NCBI GenBank assembly: GCA_041389525.1
Contig: JAWKRR010000005.1
Location: 124,001-188,000 of the forward strand
Reading direction: 5' to 3'
Source: JACKFB01 sp041389525
Lineage (GTDB): Bacteria; Myxococcota_A; UBA9042; PHBI01; JACKFB01
DNA length: 64,000 nt
The notes beneath the pieces are model-generated. The model did not search any database, was not told the DNA's origin, and was given only the letters and a program-made list of their open reading frames with translations. Positions 56,601-64,000 of this stretch are shown here, in pieces. The position numbers were made by a program, and so were the translations under genes. The first letter of the stretch is position 1; the number at the start of each line of letters is the position of its first letter.

Positions 56601-57207
56601 CGTCGGTGTAGCCGTTGCCGTCGTCGTCTTTGCCGTCGGAGCACTTCTGCAGCAGGTCCTGCGGGTCCAACATGCCGTTCTTGTTGGTGTCCCAGGTCGC
56701 GAGCATCGCCTTCTCGTCGCCGGCGGCCGCGTAATAGTCGCGGATGTCGAACCAGCCCGAGCCGTCGACGTCGAAGTCGTCGGCTCCGGCGGGCGGCGTC
56801 GCCATCTTGTCGGGCTTGCACGCCGCGAGCTCGCCGCGGTTGAGGTAGTACTTGTTTACGAGGTCGCGGTTGTCCCAGTACACGCCGGAGTCGAGCACGG
56901 CGATGATGACGCGGCGGTCGCCGGTGGTGCGCTGCCAGGCGCGGTCGGCGTGGATGCCGGCGCCGAGGGCCTTCTCCTCCTCGCGGAATCCGGGCGTCGC
57001 GGTCCAGTCCTTGCGCACCCAGTCGGCCGTGCACTTCGCGTCGACGTGGGGGCCGGGGACGAAGGACCAGAGGTTCCACTCGCCGCGGTAGCCCGGGTCG
57101 TTCGGCAGGTCGGCGCAGGCGGGTTCGTCGGGGCCGTTGGGCCAAGCGAGTGCGACGGGGGCGGCGAGGAGCGTGGCCAGGAAGCCGACGAGTCGGACCA
57201 TGCGCAT
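53629..57207 (-). CDS. secreted subtilisin-like (S8) protein with FG-GAP repeats and MYXO-CTERM-like tail
   Basis: 1192 residues. A signal peptide is followed by an S8 domain: catalytic Asp106 in AVLDSG, His224 in FGHGNG and Ser380 in VTSGHAG. The usual GTSMAxP box is replaced by VTSGHAGII, and the oxyanion asparagine is not seen at the expected site (IASAADE), so activity is uncertain. Two EF-hand-like loops (DFDVDGSGWFD, DTNKNGMLDPQD) sit in an insertion. About eight FG-GAP repeats (FADLDGDGAEELVL, GDLDGDGTLEVIV) fill the C-terminal half. The end has an Asp/Thr/Ala/Pro linker, then GGGCAAGSGG, a membrane helix and RRRREAL, the MYXO-CTERM layout processed by myxosortase in myxobacteria. ATG 57207. 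Confidence 0.85.
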   Translation of the reverse strand: MRMVRLVGFLATLLAAPVALAWPNGPDEPACADLPNDPGYRGEWNLWSFVPGPHVDAKCTADWVRKDWTATPGFREEEKALGAGIHADRAWQRTTGDRRVIIAVLDSGVYWDNRDLVNKYYLNRGELAACKPDKMATPPAGADDFDVDGSGWFDIRDYYAAAGDEKAMLATWDTNKNGMLDPQDLLQKCSDGKDDDGNGYTDDISGWDFFADDNDAYDDNRFGHGNGEAQDSCAEGNNGIGGIGVCPNCTALMVRAGDSFVADANDFGQGVAFAVDSGASVIQEALGAINNTAFAHQAINYAYDNNVVVIASAADELSFHHNFPGTGNHTVYVHANVYDGTSADQSTTFMNFNNCTNYGMNLLLSTPGTGCSSEAVGVTSGHAGIIYSMALAAGTNPPLSAEEIKQLLSTEVDDVNANPLDNDPTKYKSGPGWDWHFGYGRNNVRKTVDAVVEGRIPPEVDIVEPYWFQVIYPDRTPSVDIVGRLNLRRDGLPSRYDSVDWTFEVAVGPEPAEKDFVQTASGTTDGLEGIITAWDVTKVPLDLNKRIDDAHQNAVTVRLRATATLAGGGKVTGEMRKGFLFARDPDLWPAFPIHLKTSGESSPVFADLDGDGAEELVLPLADGFVHAYKPDGTEAAGFPVGLDVRRAMNPSNPTNARGGCSFRADKAACIAKHGVIDPDVRVTMMMAPAVGDLDGDGTLEVIVTTWDGWIFVLEHDGSTREGWPRSVDFSIAKPNPNNIVESGFFAAPVLYDMDGKAGLEIIAAAMDQHIYIWHADGKPMAPYPVKVGSDPSQGARIIATPAIGDIDGDGKPEIAVGTSEVFGAEGSQNEAAAYVLEGESGAIAPGWPVALYGLTVAVLPVVGRGVVTNAILADLDYDGTLEISFDTISTQGLFFNHDGSSYRKMNNQAFGPGSNTNDSPGYILMNNGAIGNMDGEGGLDFVKGTAGFDFAIAFAGGGTRKPFDHHLSGWDTDSGKMLEGFPRKIDDWMFFNTPSIVDLDNDADPEAIIGSGGYLVRAWNWKGEQPDGWPKQTDGWIIASAAIGDFDGDRKFDVALPTRDGWLYAWKTPGKAGESIYEWNGFGHDPHNTNNYEEPPTPYKTWTGEVVVPTPDATPDDGGDTATPDAAGDTTAPDAASDTAGPEVSADAVAEPSVKPASSGGGCAAGSGGSTWLVLMALALVAVLSRRRREAL

Positions 57208-57444
57208 GGGAGCGATCTCCGTGCTGGGGGCGGGATTCGGGGGCGCGTGACGGCGTGGTCTCCCCGGGCGCGCGCAATTTCCCCCGAAGCGCGCGCTCGA
57301 TGCAAGCATTGCGGCACTCGGTGCCATGAAATCCGGGGTGGCGGGGCCGCGCGGGGGGCCCGTCGGGGTCGCGATTGACCAGCGAGCGCCCGAACCCTAT
57401 AGATCGACGCTCGATTTCGCCGATTCGAGGATGGAGTCGCCGCG

Positions 57445-58407
57445 ATGCGGATGAAGGAGCTTCAGCGCCGGTACGCCGAGCGCTTCCCGGCGCTGGGCCT
57501 CGTGGGCAATACGCCGCTGGTGCGGATCGACCTGATGCGCGCGGAGTGCCCCGACGTCGAGGTGTACGCGAAGGTCGAGAGCGGCAACCCGGGCGGCTCG
57601 CTCAAGGATCGCCCGGTCCTTTATATGGTCCTGCAGGCGCTCGAGGATGGCCGCCTCGACGCGTCGCGCACCATCATCGACAGCTCCAGCGGCAACGCCG
57701 GCATCGCCTACGCGTGGATCGGCCGCGTCTTGGGCATCCCGGTGAAGCTGGTCATCCCGGACAACGCGTCCGCCGAGCGCAAGAAGCGCATGGTCGCGCA
57801 CGGGGCGGCGATCCATTACACGTCGGCGCAGGACGGCTACGACGAGGCCCTGCGCGAGGTGCGGCGCCTAGCCACGGCCGAGCCGGACCGCTACTTCTTC
57901 TGCGACCAGTACGGCAACGAGTACAACTGGCGCGCCCACTACGAGTCGACGGCCGAGGAGATCTGGCAACAGACCGGCGGGCGGGTGACCCATTTCGTGG
58001 CCGGCGTCGGCACGGGCGGGACCATCACCGGCGTCGGAAAGCGCCTCAAAGAGCTGAACCCGGCCGTGCAGATCCACTGCGTCGTGCCCGACGCGTTCCC
58101 CGGGGTCGAGGGGCTCAAGCCGCTCAAAGATCCCGAGGACATCGTGCCGGCCATCCTCGACAAGAGCGTCATCGACCGCATGTGGGACAGCGACGTCGAC
58201 GTGTCCTGGCAGATGAGCCAGCGCCTCGCCCAGGCCGGCGTGTTCGGCGGGCAGTCGTCGGGCGCGTACATGGCTGGCGTCCGCGACGTCGCGCGCGCCG
58301 TGCAGGCCGACCTCCGCGCCGGGCGGGTCGAGGGGCCGGCGGTCGTGGTCACCCTCGTCAACGACATCGGCGAGCGCTACATGTCGACCCGACTCTGGGA
58401 CCAGTAG
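57445..58407 (+). CDS. cysteine synthase family PLP enzyme
   Basis: 320 residues. The PLP lysine K54 lies in SGNPGGSLKDRP. The asparagine loop DSSSGNAGIA and the glycine-rich phosphate loop GVGTGGTITGVG are intact. This fits CysK/CysM or cystathionine beta-synthase catalytic domains; no regulatory CBS domain is present. Coupling as TAGTG to an FAD-dependent oxidoreductase suggests the enzyme may act in a special sulfur pathway instead of general cysteine synthesis. GGAG lies about ten bases before ATG 57445. Confidence 0.9.
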   Translation: MRMKELQRRYAERFPALGLVGNTPLVRIDLMRAECPDVEVYAKVESGNPGGSLKDRPVLYMVLQALEDGRLDASRTIIDSSSGNAGIAYAWIGRVLGIPVKLVIPDNASAERKKRMVAHGAAIHYTSAQDGYDEALREVRRLATAEPDRYFFCDQYGNEYNWRAHYESTAEEIWQQTGGRVTHFVAGVGTGGTITGVGKRLKELNPAVQIHCVVPDAFPGVEGLKPLKDPEDIVPAILDKSVIDRMWDSDVDVSWQMSQRLAQAGVFGGQSSGAYMAGVRDVARAVQADLRAGRVEGPAVVVTLVNDIGERYMSTRLWDQ

Positions 58408-59684
58408 TGCCGGGCTCGCCCGTCGACGCTGACCCCCACGCCGCGCCGTCGCGGCTGCGGCCCAAAGTCGCCATCATCGGGGCCGGGCCGACCGGGCTGG
58501 AGGTCGCGCGGACGCTGACGGAGCTGGGCCTCGACGTGCTGGTCTACGAGGCCGGCTCCGCGGTGGGCAGCGGCCTCGCGCGCTTCGCCCACGTCCAGCT
58601 CTTCACCCCCTGGCGCATGAACGTGGCCGACGGGGCGCTGCAGGACCTCGCCGAGGCCGGCCGGCCCTGCCCGGTGGATTGGGACGAGTGCCCCACCGTG
58701 GGCGATTTCATCAGTCGGTACCTCGGCGCTTTGGCCCAGCACCCGCGCATCGCGCCCACCCTGCGCCTCGACCACCGCCTCATCGCCGCCGGCCGCGAGC
58801 GGGCCCTGCGCACCGACCACCCGCGGATGCCGCAGCGCGCGGAGAGCCCCTTTCGCCTGCTGCTGCAGGACGGCCGCGGCCGCGAGCGCGTCGCCCACGC
58901 CGACGTCCTCGTCGACTGCACCGGCATCACCCAACGCGCCGCCTGGGTCGGCCGCGGCGGCATCCCCGCCCCCGGTGAGACCGCCCTGCGCGACGCTGCC
59001 CGCATCGAGGGCTGGCTGCCCGACCTCGCCGGCGCGGCCCGCGAGCGCTTCCGCGGTCGCCGAATTCTCCTGGTGGGAGCTGGCTATTCTGCGGCCACCG
59101 CGGCGGCCCTCCTCGCTGAGCTCGTCGCCGAGTCCCCGACCACCCGCGTCGAGTGGGTGGTCCGCCACGCCGCGACCGACCCCATCGAGGAGGTCGAGGA
59201 CGACTCGCTCTCCGGCCGCGCCGACCTCACCCGCCGCGCCAACGCCGCCGTCGCCCCCACCGGCCCGATTCGCCTGCACCGCGAGAACTGGGTCGAGCGC
59301 ATCACCCCGTCCCGCGACGGGTTGCTCGACGTGACCCTCTCCGGCGGGGCGCGCATGGTCTTCGACGAGATCTTGGCCATGGTCGGCTACACGCCCGACT
59401 TCTCCTCGCTCGAGGGGCTGCAGGTCCACCTCGACTACGCCACCCGCGGCCCGCGCAAGCTGGCCCAGCTTCTGCGCCAAGAGGACGAGGCCGGCCCCAA
59501 GCGCGCCGTCGCCCACGCCCGCGCGCCCACGCCGCCAGGCCCCGAGGTGCTGATGCACCCCGAGCCCGACCTGTTCGTGCTGGGCCACAAGAGCTTCGGC
59601 AACCGCCCCGACTACTTCTTCCAGTCGGGATACCTGCAGGCGCGGATGCTGGCCGACCTGCTCCGCTGGCGCGTCCTGGCCTAG
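58407..59684 (+). CDS. NAD(P)/FAD-dependent oxidoreductase coupled to cysteine synthase
   Basis: 425 residues. Two dinucleotide-binding motifs (VAIIGAGPTGLEVAR near residue 21 and ILLVGAGYSAATAAALL near the middle) identify a flavoprotein of the FMO/thioredoxin-reductase-like group. ILAMVGYTPDFSSL and FVLGHKSFGNRPDYFFQSGY near the end are typical of the C-terminal FAD region. No redox-active CxxC is seen, so it is not a thioredoxin reductase. GTG 58407 overlaps the preceding TAG (TAGTG). Substrate unknown. Confidence 0.85.
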   Translation: MPGSPVDADPHAAPSRLRPKVAIIGAGPTGLEVARTLTELGLDVLVYEAGSAVGSGLARFAHVQLFTPWRMNVADGALQDLAEAGRPCPVDWDECPTVGDFISRYLGALAQHPRIAPTLRLDHRLIAAGRERALRTDHPRMPQRAESPFRLLLQDGRGRERVAHADVLVDCTGITQRAAWVGRGGIPAPGETALRDAARIEGWLPDLAGAARERFRGRRILLVGAGYSAATAAALLAELVAESPTTRVEWVVRHAATDPIEEVEDDSLSGRADLTRRANAAVAPTGPIRLHRENWVERITPSRDGLLDVTLSGGARMVFDEILAMVGYTPDFSSLEGLQVHLDYATRGPRKLAQLLRQEDEAGPKRAVAHARAPTPPGPEVLMHPEPDLFVLGHKSFGNRPDYFFQSGYLQARMLADLLRWRVLA

Positions 59685-59821
59685 AGTATCTCGACCGCAG
59701 CGCCGGTTTCACGCCGGGCCCGGCCCGTTGACGTCGGGGCCGGCGAAGCGGACGATCGCGCCACTCGACACCACAGAAGCCGCGGCGCGTGACTCGCCAC
59801 CCGTCGCGCGAGGAGCGTGCA

Positions 59822-61204
59822 GTGGACCAGCGATCGCGCGCGTTGTGTGAGAACCCCCACCCCGGGCCCAAGCGCCGCGCGGCGTGGGCCATCGCGGCCG
59901 CTATCGGCTGCTGCGGCTTGCTGCTCATCGCGGCGTGCAGCGACCAGAGCGCCGGCACGGGGGCCGACACCGCGGCGGGCGCTGACACCGCGCGCGACGG
60001 GGCGCCCTTCGCGGACACCGACGCCACCGCACCGCCCGACGCCGAAGTCGCCTCCGACGCCGCGCCGGACGCCGCGCCCGAGATCGCCGGCGACACCGCC
60101 ACGCCCCCCGACACCGCGACCACGACCGACACCCCCAAGCCCCCCGACGCCGCCGGCGCCTGCTCCCCCTGCGGCACCGGCTCGCTCAAGGGCCTCGTCT
60201 GCGCCCCCTCGCAGCAGGTCTTCGTCCCCCAAGCCAAGGTCACCGCCACCGGCGTCGGCTGCGACGGTCAACCCTCCGTTTCGACAACCACCACCGATCA
60301 AAAAGGCTTCTACACCTTCGACGCCCTGCCCTGCGGCCAGCACACCATCGACGTCGCCGCCGGCTCCTTCCACACCACCTACACGGTCGACGTCGAGGCG
60401 GGCACGCTCAGCGACGTCACCGGCGGCGGCTTCAAGCTCTGCTTCAAGGCCTCCAGCGTCCGCATCGCCGTGCTCTCCGGCCAGTGGGACCACATGCACG
60501 GCCTCCTCGACGAGCTCGGCCTGCTCTACGACTTCTTCAACCTCGACGCCGACGACTGCCGCCCCGACGGCGACCCCGAGTCCAGCGCCGGCCTCGGCCT
60601 CCTGCGCGACCCGGTCGCCCTGGCCAAGTACGACATCGTCTTCTTCAACTGCGGCAGCGCCCCCGTCGACTGCGTGGACCGCTACCCCGACATCAAATCC
60701 AACCTGAAGAAGTTCGTCCTCGACGGCGGCTCGCTCTACGGCTCCGACCGCGCCTGGGCCTACATCGAGGCCGCCTTCCCCGACGCCATCGACTTCTACG
60801 GCACCAAAGAGCTCACCAACGAGGTCGCCCACGCCTGCGGCCGCTCGCTCTGCGGCTTCGACACCCAGAAGTTCCCAAACGGCGTCCCGGTCGCCGCCAC
60901 CGTGGTCGACGGCGCCCTCGCCGACTACTCCGGCGTCGCCGCCTTCACCGCGTTCTACGGCCCCGGCCCGCTGGTCGCCATCGACGCCGCCGGCCCGGTC
61001 TCGGTCGTCCACGTCTCCGGCGACGTCCCCCTCGACATCCCGCAAGGCCCCTTCATCGGCTACACCCTCGACAAGCAGCCGCTGGTCGTCTCGCACCGCC
61101 CCAACCCGCAGTCCGGCCGCGTGGTCTTCACGACGTTTCACAACGACGAGCAAGCCGACGAGGTCATGAAGCGCATCCTCTACTACCTGGTGTTTCTCCT
61201 CTGA
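59822..61204 (+). CDS. lipoprotein with Asp/Thr/Ala-rich linker and amidotransferase-like domain
   Basis: 460 residues. Signal peptide with lipobox IAAC; then a 90-residue low-complexity linker (repeated Asp/Thr/Ala/Pro); a carboxypeptidase-regulatory-like beta domain (LKGLVCAPSQQVFVPQAKVT); and a C-terminal domain resembling ThuA or class I amidotransferase-like folds (VRIAVLSGQWDHMHGLLDEL, YDIVFFNCGS, FVLDGGSLYGSDRAW). The catalytic Cys/His pair was not recognised. GTG 59822 has AGGAG six bases upstream; an in-frame GTG at 59789 is less likely. Function unknown. Confidence 0.75.
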   Translation: MDQRSRALCENPHPGPKRRAAWAIAAAIGCCGLLLIAACSDQSAGTGADTAAGADTARDGAPFADTDATAPPDAEVASDAAPDAAPEIAGDTATPPDTATTTDTPKPPDAAGACSPCGTGSLKGLVCAPSQQVFVPQAKVTATGVGCDGQPSVSTTTTDQKGFYTFDALPCGQHTIDVAAGSFHTTYTVDVEAGTLSDVTGGGFKLCFKASSVRIAVLSGQWDHMHGLLDELGLLYDFFNLDADDCRPDGDPESSAGLGLLRDPVALAKYDIVFFNCGSAPVDCVDRYPDIKSNLKKFVLDGGSLYGSDRAWAYIEAAFPDAIDFYGTKELTNEVAHACGRSLCGFDTQKFPNGVPVAATVVDGALADYSGVAAFTAFYGPGPLVAIDAAGPVSVVHVSGDVPLDIPQGPFIGYTLDKQPLVVSHRPNPQSGRVVFTTFHNDEQADEVMKRILYYLVFLL

Positions 61205-61327
61205 GACGGCGCTGCCCCCGCGCGACGAGCGATCATCGGCACGCCCCATGACCCGTTTGGCATCGATGTTGCTCTGATCTCGGGCTGGCGCGGCTCAACA
61301 CGGCCCGCCCCATCGTCTGGAGGAAGC

Positions 61328-61681
61328 ATGTCCCAGCCAACCGCCCGCGAACTCACCCCCCAAGAGCGTGGCGTCGAGGCCCAGCTCGTCGAGCAGCTCG
61401 CCACCCTCGAAGCGCGCCTGGAGCGCATCGACGCCCACCAACACAACGCCGGCCGCGAGGTCTCGCGCGACTGGGACGACCGCGCGATTCAGCGGCAGAA
61501 CGACGAGGTGGTCGAGGCGCTCCTGCCGCACACCGTCGACGAGATCGCCGCGATCCGGTCCGCCCTCGCTCGGTTGCACGCCGGCGAGTCGCTGATCTGC
61601 GTGGAGTGCGGCGACCCGATCCCCGCCAAACGCCTCGCGATCATCCCGGAGACACACGTCTGCGCCGACTGCGCTGGGTGA
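61328..61681 (+). CDS. DksA/TraR-family zinc-finger protein
   Basis: 117 residues. An N-terminal helical hairpin (VEAQLVEQLATLEARLERI) precedes a four-cysteine zinc finger: CVECGDPIPAKRLA then CADC, the C4 form of the DksA/TraR family. Members bind the RNA polymerase secondary channel and modulate transcription, often with ppGpp. The DxxDxA tip motif of true DksA is not evident, so it may be a TraR-like or unrelated member. GGAGG five bases before ATG. Confidence 0.85.
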   Translation: MSQPTARELTPQERGVEAQLVEQLATLEARLERIDAHQHNAGREVSRDWDDRAIQRQNDEVVEALLPHTVDEIAAIRSALARLHAGESLICVECGDPIPAKRLAIIPETHVCADCAG

Positions 61682-61704
61682 TCCCACAGGGGATCCGGCC
61701 GATG

Positions 61705-61720
61705 TGTGTGTTTTCGCACA
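61705..61720. promoter_or_regulatory. palindromic element, copy 1 (TGTG-N8-CACA)
   Basis: TGTGTGTTTTCGCACA lies just after the stop of the DksA/TraR-type gene and before the 3' end of the dioxygenase gene. It matches copy 2 at 62859-62874 at 13 of 16 positions. The TGTG-N8-CACA spacing resembles CRP/FNR-family sites. Confidence 0.4.
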
Positions 61721-61771
61721 CCCGGTCGGGCCCCCGCGCCCGATCGCACACAGCGCGCCCGGGCCGCCGGC

Positions 61772-62698
61772 TCAGCCGAACTGCACCGCGCGGCGGCTGA
61801 TGCTCCCGAACTCAAACCCCGTGATCGGAAACAGGATCTCGGGCGTTTCTTCCCCCGCCGCCCCCGCGACGATCACCAGCGGGCGGAAGTGCTCATCGGT
61901 GGGGTGGGCGGTCTGAAACTCGGGAGCCCGCTCCCGCGCGTGGGCCAGCGCGTCCAGGTCCCAGCGCGTCAGCACGTCGGCGCACCAGCGGTCGAAGTCG
62001 CCGGCCCAGGCGGGCTGCGGCGCCCCGTCGCGGCCGTCCACGCGCCGCAGGTTGTGGGTCACGTTGCCGCTGCCGACGATCAGCACGCCCTCATCGCGCA
62101 GCGGGGCGAGCTTTCGGCCCAGGGCCAGCAGCTGCTGGTACGTCGCCACGGCCGGCATGGCGAGCTGCAGCACCGGGACGTCGGCCTTGGGGAACATCCA
62201 CTTGAGCGGCGTCCACACCCCGTGGTCGAGGCCGCGTCCAGGCGCCTCGGCGGCCTCATCGCCCAGCAGCTCGAGCACGCGGGCGGCGAGCGCGGGAGCC
62301 CCCGGCGCGGGCCAGCGAACCTGATAGAGCGCGTCGGGAAACCCGTAGAAATCATAGATCAACGGCAGGGTCTCGACGGCGCCTGAGGTCGCTCGCGGCG
62401 CGGTCCAGTGGGCCGAGATGACCAACACAGCCCGAGGTGTGGGCAGCGCCTGGACCCACGCACCGAAGGGCGCGCCCTTGTCCGCGTCGAGCGCGACGGT
62501 CGGGGCGCCGTGGCCGACGAAGATCACCGGCATGCGCTTCGGGCTCGTCTCCATCGGGATCTCCTCGTCGATCGCCGGCCTCGCCGGGCCGTCATCGTCG
62601 CGCGTGGCCGTGCGGCTGACGACCAAGCCTGCGCCGCCGCCCGCGGCCGCCGCCAGCCCGGCCACGAAGCTGCGGCGGCTGATTTTGCTGGGCTTCAT
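61772..62698 (-). CDS. Tat-exported DODA-type extradiol dioxygenase (LigB family)
   Basis: 308 residues. The N-terminus KISRRSFVAGLAAAAGGGAG is a Tat signal. The catalytic part has the LigB/DODA hallmarks: PVIFVGHGAPTVALD near the start, VLVISAHWTAPRA with its conserved histidine, YDFYGFPDALYQVRWP, LDHGVWTPLKWMFP and VLIVGSGNVTHNL. These supply the histidine ligands of the active-site metal (zinc or iron) and the DODA substrate loop. Bacterial relatives such as YgiD act on aromatic diols in the cytoplasm; a Tat signal on this fold is unusual. Start ATG 62698 with GGAGAGG upstream. Confidence 0.88.
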   Translation of the reverse strand: MKPSKISRRSFVAGLAAAAGGGAGLVVSRTATRDDDGPARPAIDEEIPMETSPKRMPVIFVGHGAPTVALDADKGAPFGAWVQALPTPRAVLVISAHWTAPRATSGAVETLPLIYDFYGFPDALYQVRWPAPGAPALAARVLELLGDEAAEAPGRGLDHGVWTPLKWMFPKADVPVLQLAMPAVATYQQLLALGRKLAPLRDEGVLIVGSGNVTHNLRRVDGRDGAPQPAWAGDFDRWCADVLTRWDLDALAHARERAPEFQTAHPTDEHFRPLVIVAGAAGEETPEILFPITGFEFGSISRRAVQFG

Positions 62699-62808
62699 CG
62701 ACCTCTCCTGGTCCGTCGTCCCGCCGCGGCGGGTCCTCTGACAACGCCCGCCCGCCTCGGTTGGTTCAATGTTCAATCACCCACGTCAGCGATGGGTGCG
62801 TCCGTCTC

Positions 62809-62822
62809 GGCACGATCCCTGC
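62809..62822 (+). promoter_or_regulatory. sigma-54 promoter candidate
   Basis: GG at 62809-62810 and GC at 62821-62822 are separated by exactly ten bases, as in -24/-12 promoters; the full stretch CGGCACGATCCCTGCA differs from the consensus mainly at the base before GG and the first T of TTGC. It lies about 90 bases before the sigma-54-type regulator gene. Confidence 0.4.
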
Positions 62823-62858
62823 AGACCGTACACGCTCGACCCGCGTACGCTCGGGTTG

Positions 62859-62874
62859 TGTGTTATATCGCACA
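62859..62874. promoter_or_regulatory. palindromic element, copy 2 (TGTG-N8-CACA)
   Basis: TGTGTTATATCGCACA lies 40 bases before the regulator gene and about 160 bases upstream of the dioxygenase start, in the shared divergent promoter region. The AT-rich core TTATAT could also be a -10-like element. Confidence 0.45.
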
Positions 62875-62913
62875 GGCGGCCCGTCACGCCGCGCGAGTTC
62901 AGGAGAGATTGCG

Positions 62914-64000
<1,087 letters not shown>

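Noticed and set aside
50588..57207. Polysaccharide-utilisation locus
   Set aside because: Only one glycosidase is present; there is no SusC/SusD-like pair, transporter or further carbohydrate enzymes.

Overview
This is a GC-rich window from a Gram-negative bacterium, most likely a member of Myxococcota or a close deltaproteobacterial lineage. The evidence is a MYXO-CTERM-like tail on a secreted subtilase, a Pkn-type Ser/Thr kinase with a PEGA-like extracytoplasmic tail, FHA/TPR and PEGA/TPR envelope proteins, many lipoproteins with Ala/Gly-Cys lipoboxes, Tat substrates, and an NtrC-type regulator. The genus cannot be read from the sequence. Gene density is high and most neighbours are coupled by ATGA, GTGA, TGATG or TAGTG stop/start overlaps. 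No rRNA, tRNA, CRISPR array or insertion sequence was found.

Layout. 0-4 kb: the end of a VOC-family gene, a flavin-dependent halogenase with a long unexplained C-terminal region, and the membrane urate oxidase PuuD with its own cytochrome c domain. 4-9.5 kb: a compositionally lighter two-gene block. A DUF4143-type ATPase overlaps a 1352-residue NACHT-like NTPase that ends in a RecB-like PD-(D/E)XK nuclease; this is the best candidate here for an undescribed (defence-like) system. 9.5-14.6 kb (minus): a Tat-exported DUF4159 protein, a membrane vWA protein and uvrC, all tightly coupled. 14.7-24.7 kb: lipoproteins and envelope proteins, with a DprE1/DprE2-like epimerase pair. 24.9-31.2 kb: Ser/Thr kinase, SUMF1-domain lipoprotein, PEGA/TPR protein, and an ECF sigma/anti-sigma/exported-protein operon.

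31.4-40.2 kb (plus): a DUF4175-like coiled-coil membrane protein, a TPR metallopeptidase, then MoxR, DUF58 and BatA-type vWA. With the DUF4159 and vWA genes at 11.4-14.6 kb, this gives most of a MoxR/Bat-type envelope module, split in two. 40.3-44.4 kb: NagZ-like glycosidase, FHA/TPR protein, and a second ECF sigma factor with a candidate promoter and palindrome. 44.4-50.5 kb: an AddA/AddB-like helicase-nuclease pair. 50.6-57.2 kb: a GH106-type rhamnosidase lipoprotein coupled to a subtilase with FG-GAP repeats. 57.4-64 kb: cysteine synthase coupled to a flavoprotein, a lipoprotein, a DksA/TraR zinc protein, a Tat-exported DODA-type dioxygenase flanked by two copies of one palindrome, and a truncated sigma-54 response regulator.

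All functional calls come from motifs read by eye. Coordinates follow the start codon I judged most likely, and the alternatives are given in each entry.
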